Shown here: positions 22,081 through 33,979 of the stretch, in pieces
How the letters are laid out: each line of letters begins with the position of its first letter
Position numbering within the stretch: the stretch's first letter is position 1
Source: Eleusine coracana subsp. coracana
Lineage: Eukaryota > Streptophyta > Magnoliopsida > Poales > Poaceae
Assembly (NCBI GenBank): GCA_032690845.1
Contig: CM064427.1
Span: forward strand, 20,371,164 to 20,435,163
Length of the DNA: 64,000 bases
Direction of reading: 5' to 3'
Translations under genes and position numbers: made by a program
The notes under the pieces: model-generated
Told to the model about the DNA's origin: nothing
Seen by the model: only the letters and a program-made list of their open reading frames with translations
Database searches by the model: none

Positions 22081-22671
22081 ATGGGACTCCGACCCTCCCT
22101 CTGCCTCTCTCGAGTGTCCGCACACCGCATTCCTTCCCTGCAACTGCAAGGCCGCGAGTAGAAGAGCTCGCCATCGGGCACCAACGCAGGCATAAGAACT
22201 TGGATTTAATCCCCATTGCACCCCCAAGAGTCCTCCCTCTAATCGTACAACCCGTTTCCCTCAATCGCTTGCCATTCCGCTTTTCTTGCCCCACGCCTCT
22301 TCCTAGTTTCCACCATCAACGTCGGCCATCCTCCGCCGCACATCACAAAAACCTCGCTCGATGGGACCTTTAATTGTCCAGCAAAGGCCTGAACGACGGC
22401 CTTGTTTTGCTACAAAGGCTCGCACCGTCCCCACACTCAACCAAGAACCGTTCTTCGTTCTTGGCCAGTCCAAAAAACCATCCCGGAGCCGCGGGATGGC
22501 CAAGATGCCAGGTCCGGTGACCTCAACGCAGCCGCTGGAGCCCTTAGGGGTGGCTGCGTCGCAGCAGCCGCAAAACCTTGGATCGGAGCCCTCAGGTGGA
22601 GGAGTCCACGTCGCCGCGGCTGCAGGCCTGCCGCGTCGCACGTCATCCACGCGGTACGGCGATGTCGCTCG
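22081..22671. other. GC-rich stretch without a recognised gene
   Basis: Overlapping open frames exist on both strands only because the sequence is GC-rich; none has a recognisable domain. The stretch ends abruptly where an LTR start is seen at 22672. Confidence 0.3.
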
Positions 22672-25600
22672 TGTGACACCCCTAAAGCCACACTAGAGTC
22701 GTTCCCACATGAACATGAGCCTAGAACAAAAATTTGAAATTTAAATTTGATCAATTTTGAAAGCAATTTAAGCAAATTTGAGGGCCTATTGATCTACAAG
22801 TCAAATATTTCCAACATAACTTATACCCCCAAAAATATATGTCGTGTATAATAATGAAATAGAATTTTGAGAAATTTTCCAGATTTTTATTCTTTCATTT
22901 AAGACCCCAAATAATTGCCAAAATATCCAAAAACTATAACACTTTGGAAAATTCTCTTTTAATTCCAAATCGATCCATTGTTCACACTTAATTTATTAAT
23001 TTTCTACACATCTCGGGGAGTCTACCCATATTTTTGGTTTTAGCAGATCGCTTCTAATTTTATTGCTATAAAATTCACAAGGGCGTGCGGTTTGAAATTT
23101 TTGAAAACAATAAACCCGGCCGGGCCCACGCGTCAGCGCCACTGTCTGGCCTCCACCCCGCCCATTGGGCACCATGGCCGTCCGCCGTGCGCTCGCCCAA
23201 CCAGCGCCGGGCGCTTCCCCCCTGGTCGGCCCTTAGGCACCGAAACCGGGGTCAACCCGCCGTTTTGCCCCCCACCCCCACCCCCTCACATGCTACTCCC
23301 ACTCACTCTCGCTCCCGTTTTCTCCCCTACACGGTCGAGCCCCGCCGCTGCCGCTTCCCACCGCCGCCCCGCCACTCCACCGCACCTCGCGAGCCGTAGT
23401 GCCACCTGAAGCGCGCCCGATCGTCCTCAGCGAGCTCGTGAAGACACACCGCTCCTCTCCCTTCGTGCGCGGCGCATTTGGTGAATCTCCAACGGAGCAC
23501 CGCCGGCCTGCATGTCACCGTCGTCGTGAAAACCGAGCTTGCCGGTAAGCCGCGCATCGATTTCCCGGGCACGCACGCTCTCCCGGACTTCACGCTGCTT
23601 CTCGATCTCACTAGGCTCCGTGTTGTGCAGCCACCGCCCAGAAAGACCTCGTCGCCCCGCCGTCCGCCGTCAACGCCTCTCCCCGCCGACATCCCGCTCC
23701 GTTGAGCCATCTCCTTCCCTCTCGCACGCCGCGCACCTGCCCCCACCCCTTGGTTGCCGACGCACCAATGTAGCCCCTGCCGCTGCTCCGTGCCGCCGGG
23801 CTCGCACCGTCGCACTTGGCCGCCGGCGCAGCCGCGCGCGCTCGGCTCAGCCTGGCTTAGCTGGCTAATGGGCCGCTCAAGGCCTTGTGCCATGGGTGTT
23901 GCCTGAGCCAGATTTGGCCCCGGGCCGTTTTCCCTCGTGTGAATCCGCTGGGCCGAGCAGCTAATGCGACCCAGAGAATCAGAGAAAACCGGTTTTTATT
24001 TAGTTTTATTCCAAGAATTTGATTAAACTTCAAAAATAGATAGTAAATTAAATACTGTGAATTTTGGGATGGAATAAATTTTAATAGGCTCCTCTGCATA
24101 TGTACTATTTAAGAAAAATATAAAACATCTTGTATGTCTGTATTTTTATCAACATTGAATTAAATGGCAAAAACACTAATAAATTCATTTATAAATATGG
24201 GTGTCTGGTAAATTCTTGATATTTGGCATAAACATCTGTTTTGGCATATTGGGTGACCCTGCAAAGTGTCATGTGCTAGTTATCTATATTTTAGGCATTA
24301 TTAATTTTTGTACCTTTTCTTTGTTTTAATTATTTAAAATCACTGACAAATTGCATGTAAGTGAAACTTGGCCAATAAATCACTCCTGGTATGTATTATT
24401 CATAGAAAAGCACCCAATTTATTTTGACCTCCAGAACCATGCTAAATTATTAATTGCTCACTTAAGCTCGATAATTTCATCAAAACACTATAAAAGGTTG
24501 GGTAGCATTTTAACGAGCGACACCCCGCTCACTTCTACCTGAAATATTGTGCATTAACATATTTATTGAGTAAGTGTCATGAATGGAATATGTCTCTCAT
24601 GCATTGCACCATTTGCATCATATAGATCACGAGGTGAACCACGTGGAGACGGGATAGGAGCAGGAGCCAGAAAGACCCGGTGGTGTTTCAGCTGATCAGG
24701 AGCAGAACCAAGGTAAGCCCCGGTGCATCCCACCCGTTTTAACCTTTTTAGTTTATCACTAGTTAGGGATGTAGGCTTGGATGTGCATTAGGTTTACAGG
24801 AGTTGTTTGAAAACCTAGAATTGTAGTTGGTCCTCTTTACCCGATGATAGTCGTAGGACGGTAGTCACCCTGCTTAATTTAGGATGACTATTCATCAAGT
24901 GGTATGGAGACCACTTGTAGACAGAAAATATTATCACTAGGGAATGATGCCGGATGAAGGAAAGTGTGGATGGGATCACAATGAAGACCGGACGGGCAAC
25001 TAGGTGGAAAGGGAAGGACAGCTTGTCTTCAATGAGGTAGCCCCGTCCAAGTCACCGAAGGCTACACCTCGTGTCCGGCCCATGAGATCAAGTTTGAATG
25101 TATTGTTTGCATGCTGGAGTTATGGGCCCAGTAAACTAACATAGTTACGACTACTGCTTAGTCGGAAGATACCCTACTCCTTGAGGTGGAACTGGGGATG
25201 AGAGGAGGGAAAAATCTACCCAAGGATGGCGGTACGGGACGCATCGCATGGGGGACCCTTCTCGGGGGAGCCAGGCTCAGAAGACCCTATAGTACCATAT
25301 GCGAAAAGTTGCTCCATGCGGCTTCCAGAAAGCGCGTATGGGTCGTGCAAGCAGGTTTCTCTTGCAGGATGTAAATCGATTCAAGTCGCTGCCCTCACAG
25401 TAACGAGTACCACTTGATCGCTGCTTCAGAATAGTGTCAGAAGCCATTAAGATGATGAGTGAGTTTAATACTGCTATTTGAAATTATCAAGATGGTATTG
25501 CAACCTTGATTGTGATAGCTTTAGTGCAAACTAAATTTATTATTTCGCATGACAACTTAACTTGATGCTAAAACTTGAAAATAAGGATCCACTCTTAGGC

Positions 25601-26316
25601 TGGCTTTATGGCAACATAAACCCTATCCCTAGCCTTGCATGTCTAGGTGTCGGTTGTAGTTGGCCATATTGACGGGTCAGTCTTGCTGAGTAAATTAGTT
25701 ACTCAGAGCGTAGCTCTATGTGATTTTCAGATGACCAGGGTGGAGACTGCCACTATGGTGGAAGGTTCCATTAGGAAGAACAGCGTACTGACTGGTGGAA
25801 TATTAAATGGGAGCTTTGCACCAATGATGACGAGGAGTAGTCCATTGATTGCCGGTACGGTGTTCGGGTAACACACCTAGCATGGCCGGATTGTTCACTG
25901 TGTGTCGTTGTGAGAGGCAATTGTATCTTACTTATCCCGTCGAACCATTTAATTATTGTTGAATAATTTTGCTTCTGCATTTTATTTGTTAAAACTCTGG
26001 TTTGTAATATCTGTTGTTATTTCCTACAGTAGATCCGGCTACTATTGATGGTGGTCCCAGCAGAAGAGCTCGACGCCGTGGACTGCTTGACGAGGCCGGA
26101 GCTGTATGCAGTCGATGCTCCGATGTCCTTGCCTTGCGGCATGTCTGACGGGCCAACGCCTCGGGCGGTGTTGCGGTTCGATGTGGCCGAGGGGCCGACC
26201 GCTCCGGTGCTGGTCGGGCTGGATGCAACAAACAAGCCAGCGCTTCTAGCTGTAACAGAACCACTTTACCATGGAGACGATTCCGTTCCAAGATCTTTCT
26301 CGGGTGGCGACACGCG
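22672..26316 (+). repeat. Probable Ty3/gypsy LTR (Tekay/Del-like), isolated
   Basis: The start TGTGACACCCC resembles the TGTGATACCCC start of the Tekay-like LTR whose edge is at 40971. The internal plan is also alike: about 400 bp AT-rich, then about 850 bp very GC-rich (23085-23930), then a long AT-rich part. Near 24640-24720 is a phrase (GGAGACGGGATAGGAGCAGG...GGTAAGCCCCGGTG) of the kind seen in such LTRs. The far end is uncertain: GTGTGACGCCC at 26315 may be a boundary, but the expected ...GTCACA end was not found. No PBS or coding domain adjoins it. Open frames at 23085-23893 and 26045-26332 are not credible genes. Confidence 0.4.
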
Positions 26317-26390
26317 GTGTGACGCCCAATAGTACAACACATGACAGAAGAATATAGTTGCAACAAGAACATAGGTAGAGTATAGAGTTT

Positions 26391-27350
26391 TTACATAAAT
26401 CCAAATTTATTTAGTGATGATATATCTATTTCCAGTATATAAACACTAGATACACTACACGTAATCTAGGAATGCAAATCATGAAGTAAGCTCCTATCTC
26501 AATTACGTGTACTAGTAGATCATGAGACATAACAATGAACAAACATTAATCATAGCGACTAGCAACAACCTAAAAACAAGGACCAGATCACTCGATCTAT
26601 TCCTCAAAAGAGGTTAAAAGATGTCTTACAGAGAAGTGCTCCGGCGATGGTCGTAATAGAGTCTGATCCGTCGATGAAGAAGACGATGCAGATATATCGG
26701 TCGACGAAGAGGATGCGGATCACAAGTGAGCAGTTGCGACGGCGCTTCCCAAAAACCTGATACGTCCCCTATCTTGTGCAAGGACATGAGGAGACGTAGG
26801 CTTCAGAGACCTGCCCTCCCGACACCGATGGCACATCGGCCGCGGGATGGGGAAGACGATGTGGCAGCACAGTAGTGAATGGCGAGAGAGGTGAAAAACC
26901 GTATGTTCTGTAGGCGACGTCTCGCCCTTTATATACACACAGCACTGCACACTTATCGTAATTAATTTGCATTAATCACCATTAAGAGAGAGTAATTGCT
27001 TACCATATATGATTAGTGCAGTTGTCTCTTACACAACAAAAATTTGAGTAGCAAAAGGAAGCTGCGATCCCGCAAGGCTCGGATTTTGCCAGAATATTCA
27101 CGCGCATGTTGTGCGCTCGCGTCCTTCGCCCCACCACGCCCCGCCCGGCGAGGTGTGCGAGCGCGCGTGTGTTCTTCCTCTTCTCTACTAGCTCAACTAG
27201 GTGGAAACAACTCAAGTATTTAAGTTATTTTTCTTCCCTCTAGAATAGACAGTGTGGGACTAAAGTCCCCCACCATGTCATGCATGTGCACACGGGCCTT
27301 TGAGATTTATTAGAATTATTAATTTGGACCACAGCCCAAAACTTCTTACA
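26391..27350 (-). repeat. 3' (left) LTR of the copia element
   Basis: Homologous to 31693-32670 over its length, for example ACTAGATACACTACACGTAA and GGCGACGTCTCGCCC. A minus-strand TATATAAA lies at 26928-26935. The inner edge is TGTAAGAAG (minus strand) against TGTTAGAAG in the right LTR. The outer 18 bases differ from the right copy. Confidence 0.85.
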
Positions 27351-27903
27351 AACCCCCACCTGATCCTAGAGGCTCATGTCATTTTGCCCATCATACCAAA
27401 GTACTTTTAATATACCAGCTTTCAGTGGAGACCGGTGAAGATTGAACATCCACCTAGAGCTACAAGCTACACCCATCCACAATTATGCAATGGACTATTG
27501 CCTTGAATTGATAGTTTGGTGTGAACAAGTTTCACTTATAGCCTTGACTGGTACTTGGCTGCCAAGAGTCTACCCCGCAGGTGGAGCATATAAGTGGTAC
27601 TCCTATCTCACTTCATGGGCTTGTTAAAGAACTCCCAATTCTTATAGATCGCGACTAACGATCAAGGTCACATAGGTGTGTTCTTGCAAGGATACTCTAT
27701 AGGACAGTATCTCGCTCATTAAAGAGCCTCAGAACACATTAAGATAAAGTCATCCTACCTTACAGATATGAGAGTACTGCATCTCCAACGAAGTGGGTTA
27801 AGGGTATTGATTGTACTCTCCAGCTAACTAACAGCTTGTTCTTCCCAGGTCCTAATTCACGAGATCTCTGATCATATAGGTTGGGTTTCCACTGTAGTGT
27901 AAC
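27351..27903 (-). other. 3' noncoding region of the copia element
   Basis: Lies between RNase H and the polypurine tract. The short plus frame at 27442-27627 is antisense to the element and not credible. No gene seen. Confidence 0.5.
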
Positions 27904-29117
27904 TCATGTGGGTCTCAATCCCATCTCCTTCAATCCCTTAGTAAAGGTATCTGACAGGTTTTTAGCTATTTCAATATATTCCATAGCTATAACACTAGAG
28001 CTCCGTTGTTTCCTGATAGACTTCAATCTGCGCTTCACATATTTGCTAGACTTCATATTATCCTGACTGCTACTCACCTTCCTGATAACTGTTTGGTTAT
28101 CACAGTTCATGAGAATAGCAGGGATTGGTTTTTCAACCATCAACAAGTCCATCAAAAGTTCTCTCAACTACTCTGCCTTAGTGGTAGCTGTATCTAGAGC
28201 AGTGAGCTCTACCTCCATGGTTGATTTAGTCAAAATTGTTTGCTTACACGATCTCCATGAGATAGCACCGCCACCAAGCGTGAATAGGTATCCACTAGTG
28301 GCCTTCAGCTCATTAGCATTTGTTATCTGTTTGAATTACTATATGCTTCAAGTACACCAAGGTACCCTAAATAGTGAATTCCATAACTCATTGTGCCCTT
28401 TACATAGCGCAAGACTCGATCAATACCATGCCAATGATCACCCCCCGGATTAGAATTAAACCGACTCAATTTGCTAATGGCAAATGAGATGTCAGGACGG
28501 GTTGCACTAGCTTGGTACATCAGTGAGCCAACAATTTGAGAGTATCGCAGTTGATCCTTTCCTAGTTCTTTGTTCTTTCAAAGTATTGTACCAAGATCAT
28601 ACAGGCTTTGAGAAGGTTTTCTATCCATGTAGCCGAAGCGACTCAAGACCTTCTCAACATAATGGGATTGCATAAGAGTAATCCCATTCTCACCCTTCTT
28701 AAGTTTAATATTAAGGATCACATCTGCTTCTCCCAAATCCTTCATGTCAAAATTTTGGGATAAAAATGATTTTACATCATTTATCTCATCAATACTAGTC
28801 CCAAAAATTAGTATATCATCGACATACAAATACAATATAACTCCTTTACCCCCACCATAGTGGTAGTACACGCAGGTGTCAGCCTCATTTACAGTGAACC
28901 CAACATATGTTAAAGTTTTGTCAAACTTCTCATACCATTGCTTGGGTGCTTGCTTTAGGCCATACAAGGATTTAAGTAATCTACACACCTTACCCTCTTG
29001 TCCAGGCACTACAAATCCATCAGGCTGATCCATGTAGATTTCCTCATCTAACTCTCCATTAAGGAAAGCTGTCTTCACATCCATCTGATGGACTAGAAGA
29101 CCATGTGAGGCAGCCAA
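27904..29117 (-). pseudogene. pol: Copia reverse transcriptase and RNase H
   Basis: RT: DVKTAFLNGELDEEIYM, SLYGLKQAPKQWYEKFD and the active site LYLYVDDILIFG, intact, then FDMKDLGEADVILNIK. RNase H pieces follow with frame changes (ATRPDISFAISKLSRF; CDNQTVIRKVSSSQ; DTFTKGL near the C-terminus). Frames change near 28570, 28320 and 28170. Upstream of 29117 the RT N-terminus is present in broken form to about 29600. The catalytic box survives but the chain is interrupted. Confidence 0.85.
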
Positions 29118-29678
29118 TGATAGTAATACCTGGATGGTGGTTAATCTGGCAATGGGTGAGTAAGTATTAAAATAGTCCTCACCTTCTTTCTGCGTATATC
29201 CCTTAGCTACAAGCCTTGCCTTTACTTTTCAATGGTACCATTAGGCCTAAGCTTTGTCTGGAATACCCACTTGCAACCAACTGATTTTCAACCGATTGGC
29301 CAATCAGTTACTTCCCATGTTCCATTGGAGATGATGGAGTCCATCTCACTATGGACTGCATCCTTCCAGTATTCTACATCAGACGATGCATATGCCTCCG
29401 AGATGGATGTGGGAGTATCATCAACAAGGTACACAGTGAAAGTCATCACCAAAGGATTTTGCAACCCTTTGTCTCTTACTCCTTCGAGGAGCTACTTCAC
29501 TATCATCCTCGTCGCTCTCATGTGGATGTTCAAGTAGAGTTATAGGTTCCAAAGTTAAATCAACATAAGAACTAGGTACAGAGTATGTATCTTTCATAGG
29601 AAAAATATTGTCAAAGAAAGTTACATCACAAGTGAATCAACTAAGACATCAGGCGCTTCAAACCTTATCACCAAAAAT
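29118..29678 (-). pseudogene. Linker and RT N-terminus of the copia element, heavily broken
   Basis: The minus strand keeps phrases of the copia integrase-RT linker and RT start (for example FQTKLRPNGTIEK near 29225-29260) across stops and shifts. Plus-strand frames here are antisense shadows. Confidence 0.5.
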
Positions 29679-30474
29679 TTATATGTTGTTGTGGTACGCG
29701 TATCCTAGAAAGACACAATCAACCATCTTAGGTCCAAGTTTGCATTTCTTATTTATTGGTATGCTAACCATGGCCAAACAGCCCCATGTACGCAAATATG
29801 AGAGTGAGGGTTTTCTTCCTTTCCATCCTTCGTATGGACTGATATCACTATTCTTAGTGGGAACCCTATTCAGAATGTGACACGCTGTCAAAACAGCCTC
29901 CCCCCCCCCCCCCCCCCACCATGCTTTAGATAAACCGGATGTTCCTAACACGGCATTCACCAAGTCCATCAATGTATGATTCTTTCTTTCAGCAACACTA
30001 TTGGATTGTGGTGAGTAAGGAGGTGTTTGTTCATGAATAATTCCATTCTCGAAACAGAAAAGATCAAACTCATTGGAAAAAATACTCTCCTCCATGATCA
30101 GACTTAACACCTTTTATTTTCCTTTCTAGTTGATTTTCTACCTCAGCCTTGTAGGTCTTAAAACATTCAAATGCCCCATCCTTAGTTCTTAGTAGAAACA
30201 CATAACAGTACCTAGTTGCATCATCAATTAAAGTCATAAAGTACCTTTTTCCTCCTTTTGTTAACACACCATTCATCTCACAAAGATCAGAATGTATGAG
30301 TTCTAATAGCGCCAAGTTTCTCTCGTCTATAGCTTTGTGAGGCTTACGAGGTTGCTTTGCTTGCACACAAGCTTGACACTTAGAACCTTTGACAACAGAG
30401 AACTTAGGAATTAAACTCATACTGGATAGTTGATTCGTACAACCAAAATTTATGTGACCCAACGAGAATGCCAT
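29679..30474 (-). pseudogene. pol: Copia integrase with an 18-base C run
   Basis: The GAG-pre-integrase/HHCC part reads LGHINFGC and CQACVQAKQPRKPHK. Catalytic residues are visible: Asp in IHSDLCEMNG, Asp in GVKSDHGGEYF and Glu in PQSNSVAERKN. There is a frame change near 30110-30070. Downstream, where copia proteins read WWGEA, this copy has a run of 18 C on the plus strand (29900-29917), giving five Gly codons before Glu without shifting frame. Such homopolymers are prone to slippage or assembly error. Confidence 0.85.
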
Positions 30475-30617
30475 ACATTAGCCTCAGAATTGTTTGAATC
30501 ACATGCATGGTTCACAACCTTGTTACAGAAATCAGAAAGGGAAAAGTGAAACAAGCTTCCGCCATCGTAGCCTTTGCTAATAAATTGGCCAAACCTTGAA
30601 ATGACTACTTTATTCGA

Positions 30618-30953
30618 CTAAAAAACCAGCTTGAATCCATCTCGATAGAGGAGGGATCCACTAACGAGGTTCTTGTTTATTGAGAAAGCATGCTGCATGT
30701 TCTTCAGCCGCACGATCTTTTCCGAAGTGAACTTCAGATCGATCGAACCAACACCAAGAATAGTAGCATGCGAGCCATTCCCCATCATGACGAGTGAACC
30801 TCGAGCGACCTGGTAAGAATAGAACATAGAGATATCAACACAAACATGAATGTTGGCTCTTGTAGCTATCCACAAATCATTAGATTGATATACAAAAAAT
30901 ACACTAGGTAGATTACCATACCCAGATGGTCCACCGGAGTCACTAATAGTCAC
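30618..30953 (-). pseudogene. Copia protease, active-site triad lost
   Basis: Position and flanks (SSDLWIATRANIHVC, then SYQVARGSLVMMGNGSHA and LGVGSIDLKFTSEKIV) identify the aspartic protease. The usual DTGA reads ATRA here, so the catalytic Asp and Gly are changed. A stop follows soon after 30618, before the integrase segment. Confidence 0.75.
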
Positions 30954-31668
30954 GTTGCCAGCCTTCTGCCCTTGCTGGATTTTTTTGCCTTTGCGGTTGC
31001 GACACTTCTTGGCAAAATGTCCATTTTAACCACACACAAAGCAGACAATCTCATCCATATTTATCTTCTTCTTCTTGAATTGAGTAGTCTAAATAACCTT
31101 TCCTTTTCCCTTCTGGTCCTTCTTTCTAGTGTGCTGCATCATATTGGCGTGGGACTGACCTTCGGGTGCTCTCGATGGTGCATCCTTTGTCCGAGCCTTC
31201 TCCTCAACATCAAGACCAGCCAACAATCCTCGACAAAGATGTTCTACCTTTTATGCTTTAGAGATGTGGCATAGCTCCTCCAAGATGAAGGTAACTTGGT
31301 AATAATGCCCCTAGCCACAAACTTGTCAGGCAATTTGCAACCAAGCTGATCGAGCTCCCTCATAATGAGTTGGAGTTCATGGGCCTGCTCAACAACAGAA
31401 TGGTTGTCATACAACTCACGTCCATATGCATATACATATCACACAGCTGGTCAGAGAGAACGCTAAGGACGCATCCAACAAAAATCATCGTAGCTGCAAA
31501 GAACTCCTGCATCTCTTTCTCGGAACCGAGAGGTAATGCGGGAGGGTTCCTCACGACCCAAAACACACCCATAGCCGAGAGCCACAACTGGACTCTCGTC
31601 TGCCATCTCTTGAAGTTCACTCCAATGAACTTCTCAGGTTTCATTGCATCAGCAAAACCAGCCATCAC
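30954..31668 (-). pseudogene. gag: Copia gag with zinc knuckle
   Basis: The N-terminal UBN2-type gag is at 31668-31360 (KFIGVNFKRWQTRVQLWLSAMG). The zinc knuckle lies at about 31060-31005: CFVCG, a stop in place of one residue, then NGHFAKKC, so the CCHC ligands are all present. A basic tail follows into protease. Frames change between 31360 and 31060. The start at about 31668 is inferred from family layout (MxGFADAMKPEKF). Confidence 0.75.
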
Positions 31669-31692
31669 GAAACGCCTATCAGGGTTTTGAAT

Positions 31693-32670
31693 TGTTAGAA
31701 ATAAAAAGCAATTTAGTGATGATATATCTAATTCTAGTAGGTACAGATACTAGATACACTACACGTAATCTAGACATGCAAATCATCAAGTAAGCCCCTA
31801 TCTCAATTACGTATACTAGTAGATCATAAGACATAAACAATGAACAAGCGCTAATCATAGCGACTAGCAACAACCTAGGAACAAGGCCTAGATCACTCGA
31901 TCTAATCATCAAAAGAGGTTAAAAGATGTCTTACAGAGAAGTGCTCCGGTGATGGTCATAGTAGAGTCTGATCCGTTATTGAAAAAGACGATGCAGATGT
32001 AGACGATCGGTTGGCGAAGAGGATGTGGATCACAAGAAAGCATTCATGATGGCACTTCCCAAAAATCTGATACGTCCTCTACCCCGTGCAAGGACACGAG
32101 GAGACGTAGGCTTCGGAGACCATCTCTCCCGGCATCGATGGCACATAGGCAGCGGGATGGGGAAGACGATGCGGCAGCACAATAGTGAATGGCGGGAGAG
32201 GCGAAAAACCGTATGTTCTGTAGGCGACATCTCACCCTTTATATACACACAGCACTACACATTTATGGTAATTAATCCATAATTAAGAAGGCGTATTAAT
32301 TACCATTAAGAGAGAGTAATTGCTTACCATATATGGTCAACATAATTATCTCTTACATAACAAAAATTTGATTAGTAAAAAGAAGCTACAACCCCGCAAG
32401 GCTTGGATTTTGCCGGACCATTCACACGCATCGCCCACGCCCTTTGCCCTGCCAGGCCTGGCAAGGCGTGACATGGCGAGGTGAGCATGTCATCGTCACT
32501 CTTCTCTACTAGCTCAACTAGGTGGAACCAGCTCAAGTATTTAAGTTGTTCTTTCTCTCCCTAAACTTACAGTGTGGGACTAAAGTCTCTCACCATATCA
32601 TACATATGCACATGGATCTTTAAGATTTATTAAAATTATTAATTTTGACCACAACCCAAAACTTCTAACA
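31693..32670 (-). repeat. 5' (right) LTR of the copia element
   Basis: 978 bp with perfect ends TGTTAGAA and TTCTAACA. A minus-strand TATATAAA lies at 32238-32245. The adjacent internal sequence (minus strand ATTCAAAACCCTGATAGG) does not match the common Met-tRNA primer site, so the primer is unknown or the site has decayed. Confidence 0.9.
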
Positions 32671-33979
32671 TCTACTCCAAGCAGAAACGGAAGCAACCAC
32701 GGCCTCCGCCACCTCCAGCTCCGCCTAGTCCGCCACTGCAGGTATTTCTTTGTCCTGTTTTTACCTCTCTCGTTGTCTTGCCATGAACCAACCAATGCAA
32801 AGAAACACATCGAAATTTATCTGAATTGCATCTTATTTCGTTATGAAATATGCAAATTCTGCAATTTCTATGAAATTTATCTGAATTGCATCTTATTTCG
32901 TGATGATATCTGCAATCTCTCTATGTCTTGGCTGTGATAAAAGAAAACCTTCGCTTTTGCACGAACTGCAAGTGTATATGAATTTTGTATTCTTGTATCG
33001 CATAAACCAAAAACAATTGTGAATCAAGATGTTATTCTTAGATCCCAGTAGATTCGATGGACAACAGCAGAACCTGGATACCAGTGTGCAACATACTGTG
33101 TTGTCCATATTGTTTTTCACGCAAATGCCCTGTAATTCAGCTGTATGACCATTCCATGTATAAATTGCTTACATTGAGTAATCACTCCTTGCAAATTCCA
33201 GAAAAGGTCAAAGCCTTTATGTATGGCTTTTCCAATTTTTGCACCATGCCAAATAGTTGTGCTATGAAATTGTGGCATCTTCTAGCAAAATGTGTTAACC
33301 ATAAAAATTCAGTTTGAGGCATACAAATATGCCATATTGCCCTCTAGTGCAAATGCACCCTCTGTTTGCATCGTATGGTTTTTACATCACATGGTCTGAC
33401 TTTGCTGCTGCTTTTCAATATTCTTAGATATAGCAGTAATGGTGTTGTGCAGATCCATTTTTTTCCGGCATTCTTAAATACTGAATTGCTTATGTTGGGT
33501 TGTTATCTTATATGTATAGGTTGTAGACGGGATTGAAGTTCCGCTAGAGCAGGAAATTCAGTACAGAGAGTACTGCAGGCGTAACAAAAGCTGTCAAGGA
33601 AGATCAGTCTTGTGTCATATATGCTTCTTTGAAGGAAGTCCAAATGCTGTAGTTCAAAACCGTACGGTAACACTACTACATATAGTTATATAAACACTGC
33701 CTTCATTCTAACAATGATTGCTTCTACAGATTCTTGTCCATTGCTCAGAAAGGCACGAAGGAAATGGTATGCAGTGTGAAGTTCGGTTTAAGGAGGGCAA
33801 ACATCGTGAAGGCCGCCTGCATTTGCACTTCTGCCACAATCTTCCATGTAGGCATGTGATGATTTCTCTCAAAGCATGCTGATAACTTTTTGTAGTTCAA
33901 TATGTTTCTAACTCAGCTTTTATTTTTCATACAGGCTAGTGGGTCAAGCACAAATACCACATTGTCAAGCTCATTGTAA
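32671..33979 (+). pseudogene. Cys/His-rich host gene, 3' four exons, 5' end cut by the copia insertion
   Basis: Exons proposed by eye: 32671-32741, 33520-33666, 33730-33855 and 33935-33979, stop TAA. All introns have GT donors and AG acceptors (CAG/GTATTT; TATAG; ACG/GTAACA; CTACAG; CAT/GTGATG; ATACAG) and the joined frame stays open with phase 0 at each junction. The first exon is already open at the copia edge: basic then Pro-rich (KQKRKQPR, then PPPPPAPPSPPLQ). Later exons are rich in Cys and His (YCRRNKSC, LCHICFF, VHCSERHEG, HFCHNLPCRH), suggesting metal binding. The last residues are Ser/Thr-rich. I do not recognise the family. The 5' part is not found left of the copia element, so the gene is probably truncated. 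The alternative is a captured gene fragment. Confidence 0.55.

Larger units (their letters stand above)
26391..32670 (-). mobile_element. Ty1/copia retrotransposon with two LTRs, coding region decayed
   Basis: The right LTR (31693-32670) has perfect inverted ends TGTTAGAA...TTCTAACA. The left LTR (about 26391-27350) is homologous but its outer end has decayed. A polypurine tract (minus strand AGGTGGGGGTT, 27351-27361) lies beside the left LTR, so transcription runs right to left. Domains in copia order: gag, zinc knuckle, protease, integrase, RT, RNase H. The right flank is TCTAC; the left flank does not match, so no target duplication is proven. The right end lies inside a host reading frame (see the gene at 32671). 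Confidence 0.9.

Noticed and set aside
22053..22775. Several overlapping 100-residue frames on both strands
   Set aside because: They arise from high GC content, overlap on opposite strands and show no domain or start context.
23085..23893. Frames of 75-188 residues on both strands
   Set aside because: They lie in the GC-rich core of an LTR-like block; Arg/Pro/Ala-rich composition on every frame is an artefact of base composition.
26045..26332. 95-residue plus frame and longer minus frames
   Set aside because: Balanced open frames on both strands and no recognisable domain; it is probably LTR sequence or a captured fragment, so it is not called as a gene.
26381..32675. Target-site duplication for the copia element (TCTAC)
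   Set aside because: The right flank is TCTAC but the left flank has no match; only GTAGA occurs nearby, which is the reverse complement and not a duplication.
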